DNA from: Chrysophaeum taylorii
Taxonomy: Eukaryota > Sar > Pelagophyceae > Pelagomonadales > Pelagomonadaceae
Direction of reading: 5' to 3'
NCBI GenBank assembly: GCA_029834535.1
Contig: JAQMWT010000594.1
Location: 62,001-126,000 of the forward strand
Length of the DNA: 64,000 nt
The notes beneath the pieces are model-generated. The model made no database searches and was not told where the DNA came from. It saw only the letters and a list, made by a program, of their open reading frames with translations. Positions 48,501 to 60,183 of the stretch are shown one piece after another. The translations under genes and the position numbers were made by a program. Position 1 is the stretch's first letter; the number at the start of each line of letters is the position of its first letter.

Positions 48501-51500
48501 TCGAGGCGTGTGAGGGTGCTCGATTCCAAGTTCGCTCTATCGACAGCATTCAGCAAGAGCTGATGGAACGCCACGACATGCGGCCTGTCTGGATGTCGTG
48601 GCTTGACTCCGCGAAGAAATACGTCGACGAACCGAGGTACGCTCGCGACCGCTCGCCAAAACACTTGTCGCCCTTTAACCTTGCCCGCTTCTACGTCCCA
48701 CTCCTTCGAGAGTACGAGGATGTGCCTCGCCTCGTCCTCCTCGACGACGACGTCATCGTGCAAGGCACCATCACCTCTGCGTATAAGGCGGCTCTCGAGG
48801 AAAAAGATACAGTTGTTCTTTCGGGGTGCCAGAACTGGATCAGCACTCAGATAACGGAGGGTGGGGAGATACGAATGTCTCCAAACTACGTCCTCAAAGT
48901 GTTCGAGACGCCACATTTTGGCTTTCGCCGCATTAGACCTGGCGGGGACCTAAGCGACGCCTTGTGCGAGGACGACGGCGAGTTTGACTGCATGCCGTCA
49001 ACATTCGTGGAGAATCTGGCAGCTGCTTGGAAAGACGTGCGCTGCGAAACAACTAGTTCTCTGTGTCACGAGGATGGTGGTGAGCAGTACGATACAATTA
49101 TCCGCGGCCTTGCAGCGCAGCCTGCCTGGAATTTTGGCCTGACGTCAATCAATATTCCCGCGTGGCGTAGCAAAAACTTGACGTTGGCCTACCACTCCTG
49201 GACGCGTGTCGCTGCGAGTCGCGGACTCTTTCCAGCAGGCTCGCTTGCTCATGGCCTGGGCCTTGCGTATCTGGCTTTAGAGGATCAAGTCAAGTGCTGG
49301 GAATCCTTGGTGACGAATGAGAGACGCGTCGATGTCTTGCAGGGCCTTGGATACATCCTACCTCGGGATCTTAGAGCGGGGAACCTGTCGACTGCTGAGG
49401 CCTTCGCACTCCACTTCAATGGAGAAGTGAAACCTTGGCAAGCGAGGTCGCCCTATCACGGAATCTGGGAACAACAGGCACCTCTTGACGTCAAACTTCC
49501 TGAACGGTCTGATCTGCGTATCCTGGAGGAAGCGTATTCCACCTTTGCACCAACTCCAAAGCCAGTGGCAGTAACGCCTGCGCCGCTACTGGCACCCACA
49601 CCTTCGCCAATAGCGGTATTATCGCCAACACCTTCACCACTAGCAGCAGTGACGACACCTTCGCCGACACCGTCACCACTAGCAGCAGCGACGACACCTC
49701 CGCCGACACCTTCGCCAATAGCGGTATTATCGCCAACGCCTTCACCACTAGCAGCAGTGACGACACCTTCGCCGACACCGTCACCACTAGCAGCAGCGAC
49801 GACACCTCCGCCGACACCTTCGCCAGCTCTGGCGGGACCCACGCCATCGCCGACACCTTCGCCAGCTCTGGCGGGACCCACGCCATCGCCGACACCTGCG
49901 CCAGCTCTGGCGGGATCCACGCCATCGCCGACACCTGCGCCAGATCTGGCGGGACCCACGCCATCGCCGACACCTGCGCCAGATCTGGCGGGATCCACGC
50001 CATCGCCGACAACTGCGCCAGCTCTGGCGGGATCCACGCCATCGCCGACACCTGCGCCAGCTCTGGCGGGACCCACGCCGGGACCCACGCCATCGCCGAC
50101 ACCTGCGCCAGCTCTGGCGGGACCCACGCCGGGACCCACGCCATCGCCGACACCTGCGCCAGCTCTGGCGGGACCCACGCCATCGCCTTCAACACCTTCG
50201 CCAGCCTCGGCAGGACCCACACCCGCTCCCTCGGGACCTACACCATCACCAACGCCCGCTCCATCGGAACCCAAGCCATCGCCGACGCCCGCGCCTTCGG
50301 TACCCACGCCCTCTCCCTCGGGACCTACACCATCGCCGACGCCCGCGCCTTCGGGACCTACACCATCACCAACGCCCGCGCCTTCGGTACCCACGCCCTC
50401 TCCCTCGGGACCTACACCATCACCGACACTCGCTCCCTCAGGGCCAACGCCGTCGCCGACGCCCGCTCCCTCCGGACCTACACCATCACCAACGCCCGCG
50501 CCGTCGGTACCCACGCCCTCTCCCTCTGGACCCACGCCGTCGCCGACGCCCGCTCCCTCGGGACCTACACCATCGCCGACGCCCGCGCCTTCGGGACCTA
50601 CACCATCACCAACGCCCGCGCCTTCGGTACCCACGCCCTCTCCCTCGGGACCTACACCATCACCGACACTCGCTCCCTCTGGACCCACACCATCGCCGAC
50701 ACTCGCTCCCTCAGGGCCAACGCCATCACCGACGCCCGCGCCTTCGGGACCTACACCATCACCAACACCCGCTCCCTCAGGGCCAACGCCATCACCGACA
50801 CTCGCTCCCTCGGGACCCTCACCATCGCCGACACTCGCTCCCTCAGGGCCAACGCCATCACCGACACCCGCTCCCTCAGGGCCAACGCCATCACCGACAC
50901 TCGCTCCCTCGGGACCCTCACCGTCGCCGACACTCGCTCCCTCAGGGCCAACGCCATCACCGACACCCGCTCCCTCAGGGCCAACGCCATCACCGACACT
51001 CGCTCCCTCGGGACCCTCACCGTCGCCGACACTCGCTCCCTCAGGGCCAACGCCATCACCGACACCCGCTCCCTCAGGGCCAACGCCATCACCGACACTC
51101 GCTCCCTCGGGACCCTCACCGTCGCCGACACTCGCTCCCTCAGGGCCAACGCCATCACCGACACCCGCTCCCTCAGGGCCAACGCCATCACCGACACTCG
51201 CTCCCTCAGGACCCTCACCATCGCCGACACTCGCTCCCTCGGGACCCTCACCATCGCCGACACCCGCTCCCTCAGGGCCAACGCCATCACCGACACTCGC
51301 TCCCTCGGGACCCTCACCATCGCCGACACTCGCTCCCTCGGGACCCTCACCATCGCCGACACCCGCTCCCTCAGGGCCAACGCCATCACCGACACTCGCT
51401 CCATCGGGACCCTCACCATCGCCGACACTCGCTCCATCAGGACCCACGCCATCACCGACACTCGCTCCATCGGGACCCTCACCATCGCCGACACTCGCTC

Positions 51501-54500
51501 CATCGGGACCTACGCCCTCGCCTTCAACGCCGATGCCGCAACTGAGTCTGATGCCGACCCCAAGCACATCGTCCGTTCCAGAGTTTACGTTTTGTTCGAT
51601 GATATTGCGTGTGTGTGCGCTTGTGTGTATGTGTAAGCCCCACTCATGTTTGTGGAATCCCACCTGTCAGCGACTATTGGTGCAAAGCTCACATGCTGTT
51701 TTCACCGCAGGGAGTTGCCAGTTTCATTTGTGCCAACCCCTGTTGTGACTTTCACAGCGCAACCATCACCAATCCCGGGGCCAACAAGCTCACAGTTGCT
51801 GGCAGTGGAAGGGAGTTGCAAAATCATTGGCCTCAGTGACGAAGAAGCCTCAGAGCACTCAAACGTAATCCAGGAAGCGGTCGCACAGTCAGCTGGTGTT
51901 AGCGCCTCATCGGTTTCTCTCGATTTCACAGGTGGATCCGACCGCCGCCGACTCGAGGATGGTGAAGTAGCCGTCATTGGCTACGTTATTGTTTTGTCTG
52001 CGACCCTGGCGCAGGATGCGCTTCAAGCTCTCACAGATTTGACGCTGGAAATGTTTGATGAGGCACTCGAGACCGCTGCGGCGGCATTGGGCACCTCGAG
52101 CGTTTTTGCACAGGTGTCCACAACAGAATTCAGCGATCCTGTCATGACCTCATTCGAGCCCTCGTTGTCGCCCACTTTGATGCCCTCCACCGCGCTTCCA
52201 TCATCCGCGCCCACGACATTCCCTACGCATGTGCCTACTTCGGTGCCGACAAGTTCGCCGACGAACGTCCCAACGTTCACCCCGTGCGACAAGGTCACGG
52301 GAATTCCTTCGCCACCGAGGCTGTTCGCGGCTACGTTCACGTCAAGTGGGGCGCGTGCGCTGATCGATTTCAATGATCTGACAGATCAAGCAGGGTTGGT
52401 TGCGGGCGTTTCCTTCAATTGTAGCCAGCTTCTATCGTTTTCAGATGCTGCCAAAGCGGAATGCTCCTGGGTCAATAAGACGCAAATCGATGCTTTGGTT
52501 AGCAGCGCGGACAATTTTGTTCTTGGATCCAACGTGACGCTCGTTGCAAACACAACCAAAGCGGCGTGCGAGTCGCACATGCGCTGTGACTGTCATGCGT
52601 TCGCGAACGAATCCACCGTATTCGTGGATATTTCGGCTCCTGTCGTCCCGACGGTGGTTTTCCAAGGCCCTGCGGAGATATCTGTGTGTGACAACTTAGC
52701 TGTATCGGCAGAACAATCGACAGGAGGTGGTGGTCGCGATATGGAATTCAATTGGGAAATTCAAGCACCTGTCGTCAACGTTTCTGACAACTTGACCACC
52801 ACTTCAATCGTTCAGTTGATCTTAGATCGGGCTCAGGGTAGCGCCGTGTTGGAAGCAACGTCTTACCAGCTAGAAACGCTTCTGAAATACGGGAACATAT
52901 CGAACCTCCAGCTGATTCTCAACACCACCAACTTCTTCCGCCGGACTTCAACCGGCTTCCACGATGTGAAGCTCCGAACAGACAATGCGCCGCATCTTGA
53001 GATCGTTGGAGGTGAGAGTTTCTCAATGACTACTTCGGAACAACTTGACGTGATTGCGGAAGCATACGGCGTAGACTGCAAAAATCGCACTGCTGCTGAC
53101 CGTAGAGTCAACATGCATTGGACTTTGTACGACGCATCAGGTGGGGTACTCGCCGACTATGAATCCGAGTCTAACAATGCGCTGCATTACCGCCTCAGCC
53201 CGTACACTCTCGACCCAAACAGCAAGTACCGACTACGGGCGTTGGCGGTAGACCACGTTGCGAATATCAAGCTCAACACCACGGTGTTTGTCAGCATAAA
53301 TGTGGTGCTCGGAGGCGTAATTGCTCAGATTACCGGCGGTTCCGTTCGGAGCGCCTCTGTAGGCGAAAGGGTCGTTATTTCTGCTGTCGAATCGCGCGAC
53401 GATGATGTTCCAACAGGGGAAGACTCTGGACTTTCGTATGCATGGACTTGCACGCCGAACTGCAGCTCATTCAACGCCGAAACAGGAGAACAGCTCGTCG
53501 TCGAACCTTACGTCTTGGCCGTTGGTTCATACACTTTTGAAGTTAAAGTTACGGCGAGCGACGGAGTCCGAAGCGACAACGCATCAATGACGCTGCAGCT
53601 CGACGCCGAAACTCCCCCAAGTGTTGAGATCACGAGCTCTATCACTAAGGCGCAATCAGACGCAAAGCTAACGATCGAGGCGCGAGTGGTAATGGGGTCT
53701 TTGGTGGCGTTCGAAAGCGCAGACATCACGTCTGCGTGGTCTCTAACGAAGGGCGAGCTGACCGATGATCAGTTACTCGAAGACGTGGTGCGAACTCAGA
53801 CGCGGATCACGACGAGCCTGCGGTCGGGTACTTCCTACAGTTCGAGAAGCTACGCGCACGACCTCGTGCTGAGCGAAAACTCGCTCGTGGCTGGCGGTAG
53901 CTATGCATTTCAGCTGACAGCATCCACGCCAGGGTCAACCGAGGGTTTTGCTGTCGTCGAGCTGACTGTCCGTTTGCCCCCGAGTTCTGGCTGGCTGGAA
54001 ATCTCGCCGGAGAGTGGGATGGCGTTTTTCGAGCTGTTCGAACTTCGGGCGGTGAAGTGGGTCGGTGACGAGCCCCCCTTGAAGTATCGATTTGAGATCC
54101 GCATCGAGGGTGCGAACAACCTTATCCTCCGAACGGCGACCCTCGACAACGCGCTCAAAGACGTGCGGCTCCCGCCGGCAAACAACGAGCCCTTGCTGGA
54201 CGTATATGTCGTCGTCAGTGATGCCGTAGGAGCGTCGGCTACTGCCAGTGCACAAGTTGATGTGTTAGACGCTTCACTCGACGGTCTCGCGAAGTCCACT
54301 GCAGATGCGCTGGAGGTTGCGTTTGCAAACTACTCGCTCAATACGGTGTGTCAGATCGTAGCAGCTTCGGCAGGGAGTGCGGCGGGAAGAGATTCGGATC
54401 TTCTAGCTCATCTTGTGCCAAACCTGACGAAGTCTTTCGATATGTTCGGCGATAACGACCAAGATATTGCCGAACAAATTATCGCGGCTCTCCTGGCACC

Positions 54501-57500
54501 GACGGGGTTCCCGACTGCCTTACTTTTTGATACGGGTTTGGATGCCCTCGAGCTCACGAGAAGAGGGTTGGATATTTTAGTTGCCACCGGGCTGGGGTCT
54601 TTCGTAAGCATGGCGCCCTCTGTCACAGCCACCGTACTCTCGAACCTGCTGGAGAGCCAACTTTTCACAAACACCACCGCCTCGGAGAGCAGCCTCGTCG
54701 AAGCTGCGCAAACGCTGCTCGAAAGTATCGATGCACTTACGCTCGTGCAGCGTAACGAGCTCGTCGAAAACGAGGATGCCTACGAGTTTAGCTCCAAAAA
54801 TTTGTTCTCAGCCAGTCGGGTGTTTTCGTCGGCGTTGGGCGACCGGAATCACACCATCGCGAGCGGACTCATGAATGCGTCGGCGAATGTCACTGCCAAC
54901 GATGGTGTCGTGTACCAAGTTTCCGTCACAGAGTTCGAGGTCAACCCGCACGGCGAGCAGTCTGACTCGCAGGTGGTTCGGTTTCACGTGGACACCAACT
55001 CGACGACGACGACGACGACGACGAGCTCCGCGGACGACTCGGAAACGGCAATCGAATTACTTATTCCAGGGAGCGCATCGCTAGGCCGCGATTCAAATCA
55101 AAGCCAAAGTTTGAACGTGACGGCCAATTGCGAGTGCGGTTTCGTTGGGTTAAAGAATGTGACGTGTCCCGACGGCGTATCACACGAGCTCGCGTGCAAC
55201 GGGACGGAAGGCGTTCACTTGTTCGCTTGCAACACGTCTCGGCACGTTTGCGCGACCTGGGACGCTGTCGAGCGAAGTTGGATGGTACCTGACTATTGCA
55301 GGGCCGTAGAGCGCAAAGAGGGCTCCACTAGCTGCCAGTGCATTCTACCCGGCGCCCCCGAATTGTCTGACGCGAGAGACTACTCGACGCTCGCCGAAAT
55401 TACGGACGCGGTGGATAGATACGCGACGACGTTTCGAACCACGCCGAACGTCAAGGACTCGCTTCTGGTGCTCTTTGCGCTCGGCAGCCTTCTCGCTCTC
55501 GTGTTGTTCGCGCATGGTTTTGGGTACTTTCTCGATAAGTACGACGAGAAGAAAGTCGCTTCGGTGGAAATAGAAAGAAGCTCGTCGAGGACGCGGATGC
55601 AAATGAACGCACTGTGGAATTTTTTCCCAACGGAACAACTCCGCGAAGTGCCGATGCGCGTGGGCTCTCGCATCGCACGGGTCATGACGCGACGACATCC
55701 GATCGTCAACTACGCGCGAGAATACAACTCGGACGTGCCGAGGACCACGCGTGCTTGGAAGCTCGGGCTCGAAGTCGCCATGTTTTTTGCGGCATTGGGA
55801 CTTGAAACTGACTTGGAGTACCCGGATGTGAAATGCAAAAAGCACACGACTCGTCACGCGTGTCACCTCGGGAGGGGCTTGCTGCGAAAAAGGGTGTGCG
55901 AATGGGAAGAGTGCGGCGATCCGAAGTGCTTCGAATTGGAGCCCGGCAGCGATGCCGCGAATTCTCTCGCGCATTTTATCGTCCTGATGATTGTCATGGC
56001 TCTGATGCTCCCGGTCCTCGCGTTTGTCGACTTTGTGTTCGAGCAATATCTCATGGCTCCGTGCCCCCGTTCGCTTCGATGTTGGTTTGTTCGTAACGAT
56101 GCTTCCGGCGGTGATGATCATCAGGTTTCCTCTTCGCACTACGCGACGACTCTCGAAAACGAGCGAAGGCAACGGGCCGAGCGCGATGGCGACGAAGTCT
56201 ACCACGCATCCACGCTCGACGGAGACGAAGTCTACCGCGCGAACGCGGCGGCGCTCGACGAACCCTACGACGCGCGCGTCTTCATCGAGCAAAAAGACGA
56301 CATAGCCTACAACGCGAGCAAACTCGACGAGAGCACCGACGATCTGCGCGAGCAAATTCAAATCGGAATTTCGGCGTTGTCGGACGACGACGACTCGGAC
56401 GACGACTCGAGCGACGAGTGCGAGCCCGCGTTTCCCGACACCACCGCCGGCGAAACAATACAAGAAGGCAACAACATCGAAGACAAAGGCAGCAGCAGCA
56501 GCAGCAGCGGCAGGCGCAACAACAACGAAGATGTCAAAACTTCGGTGCCCCAAGATGAAGTCGAAGTTATGGTCAACCACCCCGATCGTCCGAGCCAATC
56601 TACCGACATCCTTCGCGTCGAACAGGCGTGGGCGATCTCGGGGACCGAGTCGGTGAATAGCTGGTTTTCGGCATCAGGATTGCCGGCCCTCATCGAGCTG
56701 TGCGTGGCGAAGTTGAGGGTCGACGAAGAAGACGTAGCCGAGTCCGTCGTCTCCGCCGATTCTCTGCGTGGGGCTCGGTCGGGCGACTTCTCGAGCGCCG
56801 GTAGTTCGCTCTCGGTTTTGATGCGATCCCTCGGCTCGACGCGTCGTTTGGTCGTCAGACAAGCTGCGCGCCCTCGCCGCTTCGTACCGTGTGCCGCCAA
56901 GGAGCCGCCTCATACCCGGAGCGTGCGCCGAAAGCAGATGAAGACGCTCGTGAAAAAGGTAGGGCAAGCGGTCCTCCTGCGACAGGCCGAACTCCAAATT
57001 TGCATGGCGGAAGCCCGGCGGCTCCCCGAGGGGACTTTGTCGGAGCGCGCTCTTTTCATACTCAAGCAACTGGAGGCGTCGTTGCTCTCGGATTGGTCCT
57101 GGGTGCCGTCCCAGAAGCTGTGGGACACGAACATCCGGGTGCGTGTCAAAGCCCACATGGACGAAGCGTTCCACCTCAAACAGGAGCTTGATAAGGTCGT
57201 CGGAATCGACGCCGACGACACGCGTCAACTCCGGATCGAGAAGTTACTCGAGGCCGAGAGGTGCTCGTTGCTGCCGCTTACCGAAAAGCAAATCTACCAG
57301 CGAGCAGTGTCGCGCGCACTCTGGCAAAAGTCTCTGCCCAAAGACCCACCGCCGGTAGAATATTATGTTGCCGCGTGGTTGGGCATCACGTGTCTCGTCG
57401 CGGCCATCGTATGGTACTGCATGCAGCTCGCCACGAGAATTGGCAAGGGCAAGTCAAAGCTCTGGTTGTTCGGGGTCGTGACGGCTCTCTTCCTCTTTTA

Positions 57501-58125
57501 CTTCGTCATCTTGCCCGTCGAAATTCTGTTGTTCGATTATTTCATTCCGAGCCTGCTGTTGGAACGGCTCAAGCAGTACCAAGACCCGACGAAATTGCAC
57601 AGGTTCCCATACAAGACCAAGTTGCCCGAGTCGCCCATGTTTTACCTCCTTCTCATGATGCCCCAAGACTACGCCGACACGCAAATTGGCATTTATGCGA
57701 TGCAACGTGCTCTAGGGTCGCCAGTCGACACGACGTCCACGGCATTCTACGAGGACGAGTTGGAGGCGATCTACCACGACCAAAACTGGCGCGCGCGCGC
57801 TGGGACTCGTCTTGGACTTGCTGCCTCTTCGTGGATCATGCGCGTGCCCGAAACGCTGCACGAACTCGCGTTTGAAGAAGTTCTTATCGCAGCCGTCTTG
57901 TTCAGTAAAATCATGGGCAGTCTCCCGAATAGTGTTGGCAATTCGGAAGGCGATCATGGTGAAGTGCTGGCCATGGCCGTTGTGGTTGTCGTCTTTGCTG
58001 GCATCGCTCTTCTCATCACCTCGATGATCGCGTTGTGCAATTGCTTTGAACAGCTCTTTCTCGAACGCGGGACGCGCGACGCCGCCGAGTCGCCGAGAGC
58101 GACGCCGCACGCCCTCCCTCCCTGA
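45569..58125 (+). CDS. Giant chimeric surface protein: GT8 / sulfotransferase-like / GT8 / Pro-rich stalk / REJ-like ectodomain / multi-pass membrane region
   Basis: Two long frames join through a short intron to about 4,140 residues. Residues about 125-470 are a GT8-like glycosyltransferase ([16 protein letters not shown], Asp247-249; [21 protein letters not shown]). About 495-850 is sulfotransferase-like ([20 protein letters not shown]). About 925-1290 is a second GT8 ([16 protein letters not shown], Asp1059-1061; [10 protein letters not shown]). About 1325-2006 is a Pro/Thr/Ser stalk. After the junction come a PSxxPSxxP linker, REJ/PKD-like beta modules ([12 protein letters not shown]), Cys-rich sequence before the first span (about 55,450-55,530), further spans near 55,970, 57,360, 57,460 and 57,970, and acidic/basic cytosolic loops. 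The junction is within 51589-51710: either 51589-51710 (122 bp) or 51633-51670 (38 bp) preserves frame. A signal anchor follows Met47 (45707), the likelier start. Two separate genes remain possible. Confidence 0.7.
49545..51588 (+). repeat. Coding minisatellite of Pro-rich stalk, with 99-bp higher-order unit
   Basis: Basic units of about 33 bp encode PSPTxAPSGPT-type undecapeptides. Up to about 50,220 the repeat is [13 protein letters not shown]-like; after that it is [14 protein letters not shown]-like. From about 50,780 to 51,400 three units ([33 protein letters not shown]) form a 99-bp higher-order repeat iterated about six times with almost no divergence, implying recent expansion or homogenisation. 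Confidence 0.9.
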
Positions 58126-59082
58126 CGAACGTAACGTGGCCCATGATTCTCAGGCCAACTGCTAATTATCTCTTGGACACGCGCAACCAGCGCTTATCAT
58201 CGCGCCACGTCTTCTCAATGCTTCATACGAACGACCGCGTGCGAATCTGCGTTGCGCGCGCGCGTGTCTCTCCAAGCATTCTGCAAAGTTGCCCCAATCT
58301 TGTTATTCGCGCGCGCCGTATGCCACCGCACCATTATGAAGCGAATTTACGCCTCGGCCAGCACAACTGAGCTCCCTCACCGTGCCACCTTCCGTTGTGA
58401 CCCTTTTCTTTTCCCGGGCGTAGTATCCCAAAACAAATCAAAGCACGCACCTGTATGCCTTCATGCCACAACTCCCATCCTCCGTGGCCATCATAAGTCG
58501 CGAATTGCCTCATTGTCGTTGTTATTCCTCGTTGACGTCCTCTCGAAAAAAAGCTTGCCTGTAGCTTGGAGGATAGAGAGAGCACCACTTATTCACAATC
58601 TACAGGGTGGCCGGCTGGCAACGTCGAACCACCAAACCTGGAGTGAGTGCGCCGGGTGTCAACGAGGCGAAAAAGAAGAAGAAGAAGAAGAAGGCTCTTC
58701 CTTCACGCCGTGGGCCGCATCCTCCTGTTGTCGCAGTACGTATGCGGTCCTGGATCCATCCACGGAAATACGGTTCATAATATGTCAATGAAACGTAAAT
58801 TTGTGGCGAAATTCATTCGAGCTCAGGCGGCCCCTAGGCGGGCGCGTCGTTCCCAACAACAAGGAGAAACTGAAGTAAGAGTAGGACGCGCGGGCAGTAA
58901 TAGAGGGAGGCACGCGCGAGGAACGACGCCGCGTATACGCAAATAAGAAATAAATACGCGAGGGACGCTGCAGGCGCTATTACGGAGACGCTGATACCTT
59001 CGCACCAGAGCTGGCCTTGTCCGAGATATGGAAGAAACGGGGACAAGCCGGCGGCGGGTTGTCTCTTCCATTCCCTCAGTGT
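58126..59082. other. 957-bp intergenic interval, no gene seen
   Basis: Contains a (GAAGAA)n tract near 58670-58692 and GCGCGC-rich patches near 58255 and 58305. Open frames are short and have shadow-like composition. It separates two convergent genes. Confidence 0.55.
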
Positions 59083-60125
59083 CTAGGGGGTTGGACGACG
59101 GGGGGTGAAGACCCCGAGTTTGGGCGAGAGCCATTTGGCAGCTCGCTGGAGGGGCGCGGGCGCGACGGCGGGAATGTCGCGAACGTAAGAGACCTTGCCG
59201 GCGTCGTCGAGCTCGTAGAAGGAGATGCCCTCGGGCCCGTCTCGACCATTTACTTTGACGCGCCACGTGAAGCAACAGGCGGCATCGCCTCCCGAAATCT
59301 CGAGCGGGACGAAGTCAATCCCGGGGATGTCGAAGGCCTCGACAAATTCCTTGACCTGAGGCTTGCCGACGAAGGGTGCGTCGTAGTTGAAGTCCTGGGG
59401 CCCACAACTCGCAGCGAAGGACCAGACGTCATACCTCGTAGACGACGTCCGCGGCGAAGAGGTCGAGCGCGACGTCGGGCTTGGCACCGTTCGGATAAGC
59501 TTCGCGCCAGAGATACTCCACTAGGTCCTGCGCGGTGGTCGGGGTTCTCGCAGTGTAGGTTGGCGGCGTGGTGTCGCGGTCGACGTTGGCGGTCGCGGCC
59601 TTGAGCACGGCCTCGGTAATCGGTCCGGCCTTGAATAGCGGCTCGGAACCCTCGCGGACGTACGCGATGTTATTGTCTTCGTCCAGACGGACGTAGGTCG
59701 TCCCGCGCAAGCCGTACCTGCGGCAAGGTCCGGTTGACGCAAGACCCCCCCTACACTGTCGCGTCGCCGACGGCCTCTCGGCGCCACGTGAAGCCGCCCG
59801 TCGTCGCGTTTCCGGCCACGCGCTCGACGGCGAGCCGAGAGCACCGCGGAAACTTCGCGTTCAACATCTCCGCGACCGCCGCGCGACCTTGGTACGTCCG
59901 ACTCGCGATGTCCTCCCAGACGACGGCCTCGGAGCACGCGGCAGCGATGGCGCCGGAGTCAATGCCCTCGGCGTCACCGAGCAGCGATGCGATCAACTCG
60001 CCCGCGCTCGGTGTTGCCGTGTTGCCGGACCTCGGCGACGAGAACGGCATCTTCAACATCGGCCGCAGAAGCGCACCACCAGGTGCGGCGACGACGACGA
60101 CAAGGACGAGCACGCGGTGCATCAT
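59083..60125 (-). CDS. Protein with two SnoaL/NTF2-like domains, plastid or secretory leader
   Basis: Three exons (60125-59755, 59717-59435, 59394-59083) with 37- and 40-bp GT..AG introns encode about 321 residues. The start MMHRVLVLVVVVAAPGGALL is a signal-like leader. The first alpha+beta-barrel spans about 38-170: LIASLLGDAEGIDSGAIAAA, VVWEDIASRTYQGRAAVAEM, and after splicing GLRGTTYVRLDEDNNIAYVR. The second is at about 195-320: VEYLWREAYPNGAKPDVALD, then DVVYEDFNYDAPFVGKPQVK, CCFTWRVKVNGRDGPEGISF and YELDDAGKVSYVRDIP. SnoaL-like folds act as small-molecule isomerases, hydrolases or binding proteins; the ligand is unknown. Both introns are needed to complete the domains. Its start is 58 bp from the divergent ALB3 start, which could mean co-expression with plastid biogenesis genes. 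Confidence 0.8.
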
Positions 60126-60183
60126 CGGAAGAAGGAAGGAAGAACTGTGACACGTACCCGCCAGAGAGCGAAGAAAAGTGGCG
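60126..60183. promoter_or_regulatory. 58-bp divergent start-codon interval (SnoaL-like / ALB3)
   Basis: Two divergent start codons are 58 bp apart. The interval is purine-rich (GGAAGAAGGAAGGAAGAA) on the plus strand. A shared bidirectional promoter is inferred; no defined element is visible. Confidence 0.5.

Noticed and set aside
49456-51663. 735-residue minus-strand Gly-rich frame ([11 protein letters not shown] repeats)
   Set aside because: Mirror of the Pro-rich stalk minisatellite; repeat translation on the wrong strand.
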